Assembly: GCA_012270065.1 (NCBI GenBank)
Contig: JAAXJB010000112.1
Span: forward strand, 1 to 64,000
Reading direction: 5' to 3'
DNA length: 64,000 nucleotides
Origin: Rubripirellula sp.
Lineage (GTDB): Bacteria; Planctomycetota; Planctomycetia; Pirellulales; Pirellulaceae
Made by a program: the position numbers and the translations under genes. The notes under the pieces are model-generated. The model had not been told where the DNA came from and made no database searches. It saw only the letters and a list, made by a program, of their open reading frames with translations. Positions 44,750 through 54,703 of the stretch are shown here, piece by piece (positions within the stretch are counted from its first letter, which is position 1; the number at the start of each line of letters is the position of its first letter).

Positions 44750-45937
44750 ATGCACGCCCGTGACCATTGGCAACTGAATCCCCGAATTGACTTTCTCAAT
44801 CATGGCTCGTTCGGCGCATGCCCGAAAATCGTCTTGCAGAAACAGCACGATCTCATCCGTTCACTTGAACAGGATCCCATCGCGTATCTCGCACCAGAAA
44901 GGGACCTGGAACCCAAGCTGGACGAGGTCAGAAACAAAATTGCAACTCTGGTCAATGCCTCCGCAACTGACATTGCCTTTGTTCGCAATGCAACTGATGG
45001 TGTGAACGCCGTGCTGAGTTCAATTCCGCTCCAACCTGGAGAGGAAATCCTGATCACCAATCATGGCTACAACGCATGCAACAACGCAGCTCAGTTTGCT
45101 GCCCAACGCACCGGTGCCAGAGTCACCATGGCCGACGTGCCATTTCCACTGACCACGCAGCAGGCCGTACTTGATGCGTTGGACAGCCAAATATCACCAC
45201 AAACCCGCTTGATTCTGGTTGATCATGTCACCAGCCCCACAGGATTGATCTTCCCTGTGGAAGAAATCATCTCCATGGCTCATGCCCGAAATATCTGCGT
45301 TCTTGTGGATGGCGCGCATGCCCCAGGAATGCTCCAGCTTGACCTGAGCAGAATGAAACCCGATTTCTACACCGGAAATCATCACAAATGGTTATGCGGC
45401 CCGAAGACATCGGGCTTTCTGTACGTGCAACCGGAACTGCAACATCAAGTCAGACCCAACGTCATCAGCCACAGTGCCAACCGCCCACGTCCCAAGCGGA
45501 GCCGTTTCATCAGTGAATTCGACTGGACCGGCACCTATGACCCCTCCCCCCTGCTGGCGGTTCCCGCAGCGCTGGACTTCATGCGTAATCTTTACCCGGG
45601 TGGTCTGGTAGAACTGCTCGAAACGAACCGCCAAAAAGCATTGCTTGCAAGAAGGATTCTTTGTGATGCTTTGGCAATGGAACCACCAAGCCCTGACTGC
45701 ATGATCGGTTCACTGGTCACCATCCCCATCGATGCCGACCAGTTCTGCAGGCGAGGTGAAACCGGAGCCCCCGCTGAAACACTGCAAAAAATACTGCGTT
45801 GGGACCATCAGTTTGAACTTCCAGTTTTCGCTTTTGAAGGCAAAGATCCACACTGCCTACGAGTCTCAATGCAGGCCTACAATGAAACGTCGCAAGTGGC
45901 ACGTCTCGCGAGGATTCTCCTCAGCCTCAAACGATAA
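44750..45937 (+). CDS. Class V aminotransferase-fold protein (isopenicillin N epimerase-like)
   Basis: 395 residues from ATG 44750; a TTG at 44732 would add six residues. The N-terminus WQLNPRIDFLNHGSFGACP is typical of the isopenicillin-N-epimerase-like branch. PLP-fold motifs: NATDGVNAVLSS, SPTGLIFPVEEI, DGAHAPG, and the lysine in GNHHKWLCGPK. The C-terminal domain (about 290-395) ends RVSMQAYNET. These proteins are PLP-dependent lyases, epimerases or desulfurase-like enzymes; which one cannot be read here. It follows queG in the same direction with a gap of about 80 bases. Confidence 0.87.
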   Translation: MHARDHWQLNPRIDFLNHGSFGACPKIVLQKQHDLIRSLEQDPIAYLAPERDLEPKLDEVRNKIATLVNASATDIAFVRNATDGVNAVLSSIPLQPGEEILITNHGYNACNNAAQFAAQRTGARVTMADVPFPLTTQQAVLDALDSQISPQTRLILVDHVTSPTGLIFPVEEIISMAHARNICVLVDGAHAPGMLQLDLSRMKPDFYTGNHHKWLCGPKTSGFLYVQPELQHQVRPNVISHSANRPRPKRSRFISEFDWTGTYDPSPLLAVPAALDFMRNLYPGGLVELLETNRQKALLARRILCDALAMEPPSPDCMIGSLVTIPIDADQFCRRGETGAPAETLQKILRWDHQFELPVFAFEGKDPHCLRVSMQAYNETSQVARLARILLSLKR

Positions 45938-46350
45938 AGGCCTCGGACCCATCTCCTGGATTTTCTGTGCGTACCGGAAGAATCGTCACTGCCCTCACCG
46001 AGTGCGATTGCTCTTTCATCATGAGCCTGACAACACTCGACGCACAACCATTGAATTCCGGCTACAATCTTCGGGTAAGGCTATCTTCACAAGCGAATCA
46101 CCGCCCATGCTCCATGAGAACGCGGATGGGGGATTTACCGGTGATCTACCCACCGAAGTCTGTTTAAGATAAAAGCCTTTTTTGCATTCACGGGACGCAA
46201 GCTCAAAACGCAGGGTTGCAGATAACAAAGCGCGTTAATCCGGAACCATTCTGTTGTCTAACGACAGTAATGCCCGGATGGCATCAGACAGTCACGCGAT
46301 GAAACGTTGCAAGAGAGAGCATCACTGCATTTTGCCAAACCCTTGATTTT
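45938..46350. other. Intergenic region
   Basis: No gene supported in about 410 bases. Short frames overlap and show random composition. No terminator-like hairpin with a T-run was found after the aminotransferase gene. Confidence 0.4.
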
Positions 46351-48054
46351 GTGATTTGCGAGATGAACCTACCACCACGCGTACAACATGCCCCCTCCGG
46401 GAAGAGCAGAGAACCAATGAGTCCAACACCCGAATCTGATGTTGCAGGCAAATCAGAGTTACCGGGTTCCGGCATGTCAGTCGCCCGGCTCCGAACAATT
46501 CTGCAATCGGAACCGGAATGCGTCAAAACAGTGAATGCTGACGGCCAGCTGATCGATCTCAACCCCGCCGGATTGAGAATGATCGGTGCAACCGATGTGG
46601 AACAGATACGTGGCACTCACTTGTCGATGATGGTTGACCCGAGAGACTGGCCAACCTATCAAAAGAACATGGCACGCGTCTTTCAGGGGGAAACATTAAG
46701 TTGGCAATTCCGCTGCAATTCGCCGCAAGGGGATCAACGCTGGATGGAGCAGACTGCTGGACCTGTTTACAGCGAAAGTGATCGTGGCAAGGTGACCGAG
46801 ATGGTAGCCATCACTCGGGACATCACTGATAAAAAGCGGGATGAGAATCGGCTTCTGACGGCCAAGGAAAACGCCGAACGGGCCAATGCAGCAAAGACAA
46901 ATTTCCTCGCCAACATGAGTCATGAAATCCGCACTCCCATGAACGGAATTCTTGGGATGGTCAACATGCTCACAGAAACCTCGTTGACCGATGAACAGCG
47001 TGGCTGGGTCGATGTGATTCAACAATCAAGTGAGTCATTGCTTCGCATCCTCAATGATATCCTTGACCTGTCAAAAGTCGAAGCTGGTCACATTGATCTG
47101 GAAAAGTCCCGCTTCCGCATCAGTGAACAGATTGCCGAGCTCCAGCGTCTGCACTCAGCAAATGCAAGCCGGAAAGGAATCGCACTGGAACTGACTGGTT
47201 GCGAACAGATGGAGATAGAACGTTACGGTGACCCAGTCAGGATTTTACAGATCCTGAATAACCTCATCGACAATGCGATCAAATTCACATCCACTGGCCG
47301 GGTAACCGGCAGATTCACTTGTGGAAAATCGTGGGAGAATCCGCCGCAAGCCTGCCAACATGACGATGTGGACCATGTACACATCACCATCACAGACACC
47401 GGGATCGGCATGACAGTGGAGCAAACAGAAAAAGTATTTGCACCTTTCAGCCAAGCTGATGCTTCAACCACACGCCGCTATGGTGGGACGGGCTTGGGGC
47501 TTACCATCGCCAAAACCTTGACCGAGTTGATGGGTGGAAAGATCAAGGTCGAGAGTGAAGTTGGCTTGGGAACGACATTTGAAATCATGTTGAAACTGCC
47601 AACCACTGAACAAGCAAACCTGCCTGACATCACGACCGACCAGAGCAGTTCCAGTACAGGCAAAACAGCCCCGGAAAGCCCACCACTTCGTGTCATGGCT
47701 GTCGAAGATGGTGATGTCAATCGGCTGGTCCTGTCACACATCCTGAAAAAACTCAACGTCACTGTCTCGATGGCGTTTGATGGAAAGCAGGCAATCGAGT
47801 TATTCAAAGAAGAACGGTTTGACCTGATTCTGATGGACATTCACATGCCGGTGATGGATGGAATTGCGTCAGCCGAAGAGATTCGAAAGATCGAGGCTCA
47901 ACTCGGTATCGATGAGACACCCATCGTGGCAGTCACAGCCAGTGTCACGGATTCAGAAGTTGACCGTTACAAGCAATTTGGCTTTTCCCACTGCATCGCC
48001 AAACCCATGGAGCCCTGGAGGCTTCGCGAGGTGATTGACGAGATTCGCGGCTAA
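46351..48054 (+). CDS. Soluble hybrid histidine kinase (PAS - HisKA - HATPase - receiver)
   Basis: 567 residues, no membrane helix. The PAS domain (about 45-160, LQSEPECVKTVNADGQLIDLNPAG) is followed by HisKA with phospho-acceptor His191 in FLANMSHEIRTPMNG, then an HATPase domain (N box NNLIDNAIKFTS, G1 DTGIGM, G2 GGTGLGLTI), and a receiver domain (about 447-565) with phospho-acceptor Asp496 in LILMDIHMPVMDG. It senses a cytoplasmic signal through PAS; the output partner is not encoded next to it. Start is uncertain: GTG 46351, ATG 46363 or ATG 46417. Confidence 0.92.
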   Translation: MICEMNLPPRVQHAPSGKSREPMSPTPESDVAGKSELPGSGMSVARLRTILQSEPECVKTVNADGQLIDLNPAGLRMIGATDVEQIRGTHLSMMVDPRDWPTYQKNMARVFQGETLSWQFRCNSPQGDQRWMEQTAGPVYSESDRGKVTEMVAITRDITDKKRDENRLLTAKENAERANAAKTNFLANMSHEIRTPMNGILGMVNMLTETSLTDEQRGWVDVIQQSSESLLRILNDILDLSKVEAGHIDLEKSRFRISEQIAELQRLHSANASRKGIALELTGCEQMEIERYGDPVRILQILNNLIDNAIKFTSTGRVTGRFTCGKSWENPPQACQHDDVDHVHITITDTGIGMTVEQTEKVFAPFSQADASTTRRYGGTGLGLTIAKTLTELMGGKIKVESEVGLGTTFEIMLKLPTTEQANLPDITTDQSSSSTGKTAPESPPLRVMAVEDGDVNRLVLSHILKKLNVTVSMAFDGKQAIELFKEERFDLILMDIHMPVMDGIASAEEIRKIEAQLGIDETPIVAVTASVTDSEVDRYKQFGFSHCIAKPMEPWRLREVIDEIRG

Positions 48055-48339
48055 AACATCCCGATGGTCGCTCGGCATTGGCTCGCTGTATCGAGACAGT
48101 CCGGATACAATCGATGGAAGCGGCACAGTGCAAACACCGTAGCGTCTTCCACCTCCGGAAATGGTGTCCAATTTCAGCGTTGCCAATCGCTGTCCTTTCA
48201 ACCACTCTCCTGTCCATCACTGCCTTGACGGACAAGGCTGTGCTTCGTGCCGTGCAACTGAGAATTCACTCCGCGAATCGCCCGGTTAACTCCCCTCAAG
48301 TTTCTCTGCCTCATCCCTGCAGCATTCACTACCGAGATC

Positions 48340-49854
48340 ATGATCGAAATGCATCCATCACATCCTCTAGCGCGAAACGACAACCACCGAACGAGTCATT
48401 TCCAATGCAATCTGCTGAAGAGATTGATCGTCTTGCTTGTGATTTTGATCCCGGCTTCTGGTGCAGCAACAGGGCAAGCCGCGGAACAGAATCCCGACAT
48501 CGTTTTCATCATCGTTGATGACCTGAATGACTGGCTGGGTTGCCTGCAAGGTCATCCCGACGCACGGTCACCGAACATTGATGCTTTGGCGGCGAGCGGA
48601 ATGCTTTTCCCGCAGGCTTATTGCAATGCGCCGCAGTGCCGCCCATCGCGAACCAGCCTCAACCACGGCATCTATCCATTCCATACCGGAACGTATTTCA
48701 ATGCCAAGTTCAAAGGCGAAAAGAAAATCACCACGCCATCAATGCAACAGTTCTTCATGCAGCAGGGTTATCGGGTTGCAAGCGGTGGTAAAGTTTTCCA
48801 TGGAGGCCCGGGAACCAGGGGTGATTCTCTTCTCAGTCGTCCCGGCGACCCAAAACCACCAGCAGGAAAAGACAAATTCGGTGGAATGAATCCTCCCAAC
48901 GATGGCTTTGCCTTGAACGTCAAGGACGAGCAAATGGGGGACTACAAGGTGGCGCAATGGGCAGTGGAGCAGTGGAATCAGGAATCATCGCAGCCGTTAT
49001 TCATGTCAGTGGGCTTTTTCCGTCCTCACCGCCCGTTGCAAGTACCTGAAAGCTATTTCCGACAGTTCCCGCTTGACTCGATCCGTAAACCCATGGAACC
49101 GGAGGCAGACGACTGGAATGACATGCCTGATTTCGCAAAGCGTCTGGCAAGAAGCCACGCACATAAGCCGCTTCATTCACGCAGAACTTCAGACGGCAAA
49201 ACAGTCAGGGACCTGAGTGATCACGAATACATCGTTGAAAGCAACGAATGGGAAACAACGATACAGGCCTATCAGGCTTCGATTGCCTTTGTTGACCGAC
49301 AGATCGGACGCTTTCTCGATGCACTGAAAACGAATCCGCGTGGACGCGAAACCATTGTCATGCTGGTCAGTGACCACGGATGGCACCTTGGTGAAAAGAA
49401 GCACTGGTGCAAAGGAGCAATCTGGGAACAGACCACGCGAATTCCATTCATGATTCGTGCTGCGGGCGTCAAGCCTGGAAGCGTGTGCATGCAACCGGTC
49501 AGTCTCATTGACGTTTTCCCTACCCTGGTTGACCTTGCCGGACTTCCCGTCCCCGAACACCTTGATGGCAGCTCCGTCAAACCGCAACTTGTCGACCCCA
49601 TGCAAAAACGCTCACCAGTGATTTCCTCTTACGGCGAAGGCAACACCGCGATCCGGACACCCCGGTGGCGGTACATCCGGTACGAAGATGGTTCAGAAGA
49701 GCTTTATGACCACTCGGATGACCCGCACGAATGGAAGAACCTTGCTGAATCGGCTGAACACCAGGAGATCAAACGGGAACTTGCTGCTGAGATCCCGAAA
49801 AACCAGCATCGAGGCCTGAAAGTCCAGAACTGGTTCAATCACTATCAACCTTGA
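48340..49854 (+). CDS. Secreted sulfatase, iduronate-2-sulfatase-like
   Basis: 504 residues. A signal segment (LLKRLIVLLVILIPASGAATGQA) follows a polar N-terminal extension of about 24 residues. Metal residues in FIIVDDLNDW, active-site motif CRPSR in NAPQCRPSRTSL (Cys100, to become formylglycine), GGKVFHGG, GFFRPHRPLQVP and VSDHGWHLGEKKHW fit the iduronate-2-sulfatase branch. It probably acts on sulfated polysaccharide in the periplasm or outside. It differs from the other sulfatase in the window (CAPSR type), so the two likely act on different linkages. Confidence 0.93.
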   Translation: MIEMHPSHPLARNDNHRTSHFQCNLLKRLIVLLVILIPASGAATGQAAEQNPDIVFIIVDDLNDWLGCLQGHPDARSPNIDALAASGMLFPQAYCNAPQCRPSRTSLNHGIYPFHTGTYFNAKFKGEKKITTPSMQQFFMQQGYRVASGGKVFHGGPGTRGDSLLSRPGDPKPPAGKDKFGGMNPPNDGFALNVKDEQMGDYKVAQWAVEQWNQESSQPLFMSVGFFRPHRPLQVPESYFRQFPLDSIRKPMEPEADDWNDMPDFAKRLARSHAHKPLHSRRTSDGKTVRDLSDHEYIVESNEWETTIQAYQASIAFVDRQIGRFLDALKTNPRGRETIVMLVSDHGWHLGEKKHWCKGAIWEQTTRIPFMIRAAGVKPGSVCMQPVSLIDVFPTLVDLAGLPVPEHLDGSSVKPQLVDPMQKRSPVISSYGEGNTAIRTPRWRYIRYEDGSEELYDHSDDPHEWKNLAESAEHQEIKRELAAEIPKNQHRGLKVQNWFNHYQP

Positions 49855-49935
49855 TGCAAGGCTGTGGATAGCAGGAACCACGGAAATTGCAGCTCATCTT
49901 TCAGATTTCGCAGCAACCCCAAACAGGCTCGTAAC

Positions 49936-51321
49936 CTACGCAGCTTTCTGCTTTTCTTCCGCCGCGTTGATTTTGTTGTAAAGCGTCTTGAGGCTCACGC
50001 CAAGCTCGGCCGCAGCAGCGGGTTTATTTCCATCATGCCGTTCGACGGCTTTTGCGATGGCAAGCACTTCCAGCTCCCTGAGCGTCATTGGACTGGAGTC
50101 ACGAATTTCCTTTCTCAGCTGCCTTTTTCCAAAGTGCCTGGGCAGGTCATCGTGGTCAATCGGCATCGATTCACAAAGAATGGCAGCATGTTCGATGACA
50201 TTGGCAAGCTCCCTGACGTTGCCTGGCCATTGGTGCTCCTGCAATTCCTGCATGGCAAGTTCGGTAAACAAGGCGTCATCACTGCCATCACTGCGATGGC
50301 GTCTCAGCAGATGCCTGGCTAGTACCGGAATGTCTTCTCGCCGCTCGCGCAATGCGGGCACGTTGATTTCAAAAGTATTGATCCGGAACATCAGATCCTC
50401 TCTGAAGGTTCCGCCTTCCACCATCTGCTCAAGATCACGATGGGTCGCGCACACCAGCCGCACATCCACGTTCACGGTTTGATTGTCTCCCAACCTGCGG
50501 ATGTCACCTGTTTCAAGAACACGCAGCAGTTTTGCCTGCATGGACAACGGCAACTCCCCGATCTCGTCAAGAAAGATCGTGCCACCATCGGCGACTTCAA
50601 AGAGGCCAGTTCTTGCAGTGTCAGCTCCAGTAAACGCCCCGCGACAATGTCCAAACAGCTCACTCTCGATCAGATTCTCCGGCAGTGCTCCACAATTCAC
50701 CGCAACCATCGGCTGTTCAGCTCTCAGGCTGCTGTTGTGCAGTGCACGTGCAACGAGCTCTTTTCCGCATCCGGTCTCCCCACGGATCAGGACAGAGCTA
50801 TCCGTGGGTGCAACCTTGGAAATCAGCTTCAGGACGCGTTCCATGGCGGGGCCGGTACCGACCAGTTTCGAGTCGCCTTCAGCGCGGCGAACGCGGTGTT
50901 CCAGGGCTGCCAGTTGGCGCCGGGTATGACGACGTTCATTGACGCGTCCCAGCATTCCGGAGATCACCGCCAGCCGTGCTGGTTTCGTGAGATAGTCAAA
51001 CACCTGATGCCGCAGCGCTTCAATGGCCGTGTCCTGGCTTGGCTTTCCCGTCATCACGACCGCCTCGATTTCTGGCCGCAACTCCCGCGCCTTGCTGATC
51101 ACTTCCAGCCCGGTCATTCCAGGCATGTCCAGGTCAACCAGCAGGCAGTCAAAAGGTTCTTTTTCCAGGGCAGCAACCGCGGTGAAGCCATCAGGACACA
51201 CGGTCACCGAGTAACCCATTCTCGGTAATTCGGTGCGCATCAATTCCTGCAAATTCGGTTCGTCATCAGCAAACAGAATTCGCATCTTTGGTTGTTCAAC
51301 CGACTTTCTGGTACGACTCAT
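49936..51321 (-). CDS. NtrC-type sigma-54-dependent response regulator
   Basis: 461 residues. Receiver domain (13-125) with phospho-acceptor Asp63 in LLVDLDMPG. AAA+ domain with Walker A GETGCGKE (181-188), sigma-54-contact loop GAFTGA (228-233), Walker B FLDEIGELP and the R-finger region (FREDLMFRIN). C-terminal Fis-type helix-turn-helix (NKPAAAAELGVSLKTLYNKI). All three parts look intact, so it should activate sigma-54 promoters when phosphorylated. It overlaps the histidine kinase gene by 26 bases and must be its partner. The targets cannot be identified here. Confidence 0.95.
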   Translation of the reverse strand: MSRTRKSVEQPKMRILFADDEPNLQELMRTELPRMGYSVTVCPDGFTAVAALEKEPFDCLLVDLDMPGMTGLEVISKARELRPEIEAVVMTGKPSQDTAIEALRHQVFDYLTKPARLAVISGMLGRVNERRHTRRQLAALEHRVRRAEGDSKLVGTGPAMERVLKLISKVAPTDSSVLIRGETGCGKELVARALHNSSLRAEQPMVAVNCGALPENLIESELFGHCRGAFTGADTARTGLFEVADGGTIFLDEIGELPLSMQAKLLRVLETGDIRRLGDNQTVNVDVRLVCATHRDLEQMVEGGTFREDLMFRINTFEINVPALRERREDIPVLARHLLRRHRSDGSDDALFTELAMQELQEHQWPGNVRELANVIEHAAILCESMPIDHDDLPRHFGKRQLRKEIRDSSPMTLRELEVLAIAKAVERHDGNKPAAAAELGVSLKTLYNKINAAEEKQKAA

Positions 51322-52990
51322 AATCTAATCCCAGTGAAACTGGATTTCCTGTGTTCTGCTTTTCTTCCAATGCCACGCTTGGCAACGTCAACACCATCCG
51401 CGACCCACACCCTGGACCGTCGCTGTGTGGTTTGAGTGACCCACCATGCTTTGAAACGATTCGGTAGCTGATACTCAGCCCCAGCCCCGTGCCTGTTCCA
51501 TCACGGCGACGTGTGAAAAACGGCTCGAAAAGATGCAATTGTGTTTCTGCATCCATGCCGCAACCTGTGTCCTCGACAACCACCACGGCATCGCCACCTT
51601 GACAGTCCACATGAATGTCAACGGTTCCGTCAGTATCCATACTCTCCAGTGCGTTGGTGACGAGATTCAAAATCACCTGTCGTATTTCCTGGGGATCGGC
51701 TTCGGCAATCACGTTATCCGAAGCATGGGTGCTGATCGTTTTGCACCGGTATTCGCCCAACTGCCCAACCATGTCAACTACTTCGTTGACAACATCCACC
51801 AGATTGACAGGCACACGCTGCACTTTGCTCAAGCGACTGAAATCGAGCAGTTTTTCAGTGATTCCCTTGCAGCGATAAGCCTCTTCTTCGATCCGCCGCA
51901 GGTTGCGTGGCAACTCCTGCTGAAGCTCATCATTGAGCAACCGCTGCTCGGGCGGCAGCATCAGCAGCTCGGAAAGTCTGGATTGCAAAACCTCAGAACT
52001 CATTGCGATTGTGGCGAGCGGATTGTTGATTTCATGGGCCACTCCCGCAGCCAGAAATCCCACACTGGCAAGCTGCTCGTTCTGGATCAGCTCACGAGTA
52101 CGCTCCTTCACTTCGCGATCAAGCCCCGCGCAGGTAGCATTGAGTTGCAGGAGTGTGGATCGAAACCGATCCGTCATTCCGTTCATGGCCTGCCCCAGCT
52201 CATTCAACTCGTCTTCGGTGCCAAGATCGATCCGGTGGCCAAATTCACCACTTGCAACCAGTCGTGAACCATCAATCAGAGTGCGAAAGGGCTTTGCAAT
52301 GTAGGAATTGAAGAACCAGAAAAAGGTGACCAATAATAGCACCGTCGCGACTGCACAGACCGAAGCCAAATACAACCAGAAACGAGCCTGCCGGCGTACC
52401 TGATCGCTGTAAATCGTAAACGCACGGTGAGTTGATTCAGCGTGCATCTTGCACGCTTCACCGAGTGAGTCGAGGCATTTTTCGGTCTTGTCCAGATTGT
52501 CGCCGTTGTAATACCGCTTGAAACTGAATTCGCTACCAAACGGCTCAAGCTCCTTGAGCGTCTCAAAGTGACCTTTGATATCCGCCAGCCGACCATCACG
52601 CTCAACCTCCGGCATCAGCAGAGTCGTCGATTGAGAACTGGATAGGCCGTAACATGTTTCGAGGCTTGTCTCAAACTGGTTGCCGAGACTCTCGAAGTCA
52701 CCACCTTTGGCATGGAAATAATCCAGCAGATTATCACCCATCTCATTATTCAGCATGCTGAAGTCTTGATCACTCGCTTTCTTGCTCTCGAAACTGTATC
52801 TCAGCTCGAAGGCAGTCGCGTGCAAATCGCTGACCTGACCCAACTCACGGGAATGCTGCGCCAGCTCCAACGCCAAACCGTTGTAAGCACTCAGTGCCAC
52901 AATGACAGCGGAAACGAGCAAACAGAAAACGAAGGAGAAAACCACCAGCGCGACGGTGAGCTTCGTCCTGATCGACGTTCGTTTCAACAC
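51296..52990 (-). CDS. Membrane sensor histidine kinase, partner of the NtrC-type regulator
   Basis: 564 residues from GTG 52990, chosen because GGGAGG lies eight bases upstream; an upstream frame to 53083 lacks this. TM1 about 10-34, periplasmic sensor region about 35-204 (helical, without a recognised ligand domain), TM2 about 205-228, HAMP about 229-282. HisKA His319 is in GVAHEINNPLATI. HATPase domain: NLVTNALESMD, VVVEDTGCGMD, GTGTGLGLSIS. It should phosphorylate the overlapping response regulator in response to an envelope signal. Confidence 0.94.
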   Translation of the reverse strand: MLKRTSIRTKLTVALVVFSFVFCLLVSAVIVALSAYNGLALELAQHSRELGQVSDLHATAFELRYSFESKKASDQDFSMLNNEMGDNLLDYFHAKGGDFESLGNQFETSLETCYGLSSSQSTTLLMPEVERDGRLADIKGHFETLKELEPFGSEFSFKRYYNGDNLDKTEKCLDSLGEACKMHAESTHRAFTIYSDQVRRQARFWLYLASVCAVATVLLLVTFFWFFNSYIAKPFRTLIDGSRLVASGEFGHRIDLGTEDELNELGQAMNGMTDRFRSTLLQLNATCAGLDREVKERTRELIQNEQLASVGFLAAGVAHEINNPLATIAMSSEVLQSRLSELLMLPPEQRLLNDELQQELPRNLRRIEEEAYRCKGITEKLLDFSRLSKVQRVPVNLVDVVNEVVDMVGQLGEYRCKTISTHASDNVIAEADPQEIRQVILNLVTNALESMDTDGTVDIHVDCQGGDAVVVVEDTGCGMDAETQLHLFEPFFTRRRDGTGTGLGLSISYRIVSKHGGSLKPHSDGPGCGSRMVLTLPSVALEEKQNTGNPVSLGLDYESYQKVG

Positions 52991-53574
52991 GTGATTGCCC
53001 TCCCTGACAACAAACGCGTTCCTTCTCAAACCCAACTGGCAGACTATCCATCTGCCAGTCAAACAGCAAGAGCGAAGACACAAACGCAGGCTTTGCTAGC
53101 TTTTGCTGATGCCGTGGAAACTGAATGATTCTGGAAAAGCATGATGCTGATTCGGGGTTGCGCGAAGGCACTTGAAAATACCTGAAACTGCGGCCATCTG
53201 GCTTGCATCACAAGGAGTTCCGGGCGTGCCAAACCAGAATGTCGAAAGCCCGGTCGGCAAGACGATGCGCCCCTGTTTTGCAAAAAGAATCGAATCTGAA
53301 ATTGCGACTGGTCAGTTGGGGACATGTTCTCAGTTGAGCAACTGACCTCTGGCGGGCAAATGCTCACTTAGCAACAGCACGAGCACCGCATTGGCTCTCT
53401 GATCATCGTTCTCACCCCGAACGGTACATCTTTCCTGACTTCTCGGACTGTTGCGACCCGAAGCCGGCTCGCGAAGCCTTGAAATCAGACCGATCCAAAG
53501 ACTTCAGCAGTGGTTCCCGCAACCGTCATGCGGGACTGCACTGCAGATGTTTCCGGCAAACCAGCAAGGCAAGC
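52991..53574. other. Divergent intergenic region
   Basis: About 580 bases upstream of the kinase gene with no supported gene. A search by eye for a sigma-54 promoter (TGGCAC-N5-TTGC) gave no convincing match. Confidence 0.4.
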
Positions 53575-53589
53575 ATGTCGCCCACACAG
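53569..53589. repeat. 21-base direct repeat, copy 1
   Basis: GCAAGCATGTCGCCCACACAG. It spans the start codon of the small coiled-coil protein. A second copy with one difference lies at 53755-53775. Confidence 0.75.
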
Positions 53590-53754
53590 ACCTCACACGT
53601 AGCAGAACTTGAACCAGGGCAACTCCTGAACGAACTCGAGCAACGGCAGGATGATGTTCTGGAGCAGTTGGATGCCTTGGACACCCAGTTGCAGGAGGTT
53701 CTGCGTGGCCTTGGCGTGACTCTGGAAGAGGACTTGGACGAGGATCTGGTCTGA
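53575..53754 (+). CDS. Small acidic coiled-coil protein
   Basis: 59 residues from ATG 53575 (AAGG six bases upstream). The middle forms a heptad pattern (LLNELEQRQDDVLEQLDALDTQLQ) and the end is acidic (LEEDLDEDLV). It lacks a signal sequence or membrane helix. I recall similar short proteins in Pirellulaceae, function unknown. A longer in-frame start at 53479 has no ribosome binding site. Direct repeats flank the gene exactly. Confidence 0.65.
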   Translation: MSPTQTSHVAELEPGQLLNELEQRQDDVLEQLDALDTQLQEVLRGLGVTLEEDLDEDLV

Positions 53755-53775
53755 GCAAGCATGTTGCCCACACAG
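53755..53775. repeat. 21-base direct repeat, copy 2
   Basis: GCAAGCATGTTGCCCACACAG, beginning directly after the stop codon of the small coiled-coil gene. It differs from copy 1 at one base (C to T). Confidence 0.75.
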
Positions 53776-54167
53776 GGTCAGTGGCTCGGACGGGGCTCTG
53801 TTAAGTTCGAGCCTTTGGCATGGACGGGGCTCTATCTCTCAATTCGTGTGTCTCGAGTGCATCCGGCCTTTGGGTTCCAGTCATTTCCGGCCGATAAACG
53901 AGGGGGGTCGAACCAGCGGACGACTACGATTCGTCTGTGAATTTTGCCGAAACATCCGGGTAAATTGCTGAAAACGGGCTCGAAACGGTGTCGGAGCGAG
54001 TTTCAGCAGCAATTTCGTGCTGAAATATGGCGGAAATACGGTCGTGCCATTGCCATTCAGGTGGCCTGATCGTTAGACTTCCCATCCGCGTGGACAGGCA
54101 AAGGGCCGTCCTGAAATTACATTCCCTTCCAAGGGAGACATGATCTGGCGATGAATTCGGAGCAAAA
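53776..54167. other. Intergenic region upstream of rpsU
   Basis: No gene supported. It contains a repeated 12-mer GGACGGGGCTCT (near 53789 and 53823) and an imperfect inverted repeat (AAATTGCTG near 53963 with CAGCAATTT near 54009). The rpsU promoter is probably in the right half. Confidence 0.4.
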
Positions 54168-54362
54168 ATGGTCAAGTTAGTGGTTCGCGATCGTGAAACG
54201 ATCCAGGAAGCTGTTCGTCGATTCCGCAAATTGGTAGAGCGAAGCGGCATCAAAAAAGAGATGCGACGCCGGGAATACTACGAAAAGCCAAGCGAAACCA
54301 ACCGTCGCGCCCGCCTGCGTGCAGAACGTCGGGCACGTCGGACCCAAATGCTCAGTCGCTAG
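54168..54362 (+). CDS. rpsU: Small ribosomal subunit protein bS21
   Basis: 64 residues, ATG with GGAG six bases upstream. The sequence is bS21: [22 protein letters not shown], then a basic [14 protein letters not shown] and Arg-rich tail. bS21 binds the 30S platform near the anti-Shine-Dalgarno region of 16S rRNA. The length is usual. It is monocistronic and lies 195 bases before tRNA-Val. Confidence 0.96.
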   Translation: MVKLVVRDRETIQEAVRRFRKLVERSGIKKEMRRREYYEKPSETNRRARLRAERRARRTQMLSR

Positions 54363-54556
54363 CTCATTTTGCTAAGCTGAGTTCGTTGTCTTGCCGAAAA
54401 ACAAGACATCGAAATCACAATCCAATGCGGCTTACCACGCAACGACTTGAGTCGGTGAATTGGCCGCAAAAAACGCTGGAAGCAGACAATGATGCCCGGC
54501 CACTTGCCCGGCAGATCCCGCATGATGAAACAGGTGTTTCGCCAGGAACACCCGGG

Positions 54557-54632
<76 letters not shown>

Positions 54633-54664
54633 CTCGCAGATTGCAATTCTGCGAACTCACCCGC

Positions 54665-54703
54665 AGGCCCGCGAAAATCACTGTATTTTCGTTGGGCCTT
54701 TTG
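54665..54703 (+). terminator. Rho-independent terminator after tRNA-Val
   Basis: Stem AGGCCC...CGAAAAT pairs with ATTTTCG...GGGCCT around the loop CACTGT, with a small internal bulge (G on one side, TT on the other), followed by TTTT. It is 35 bases after the tRNA 3' end and faces the right way. Confidence 0.85.

Noticed and set aside
50440..52267. Long plus-strand frames (262 and 244 residues) over the regulator and kinase genes
   Set aside because: Antisense to genes with all signalling motifs intact.
54387..54408. Hairpin TGTCTTG / CAAGACA after rpsU as a terminator
   Set aside because: There is no T-run on either side, so terminator function is not supported.
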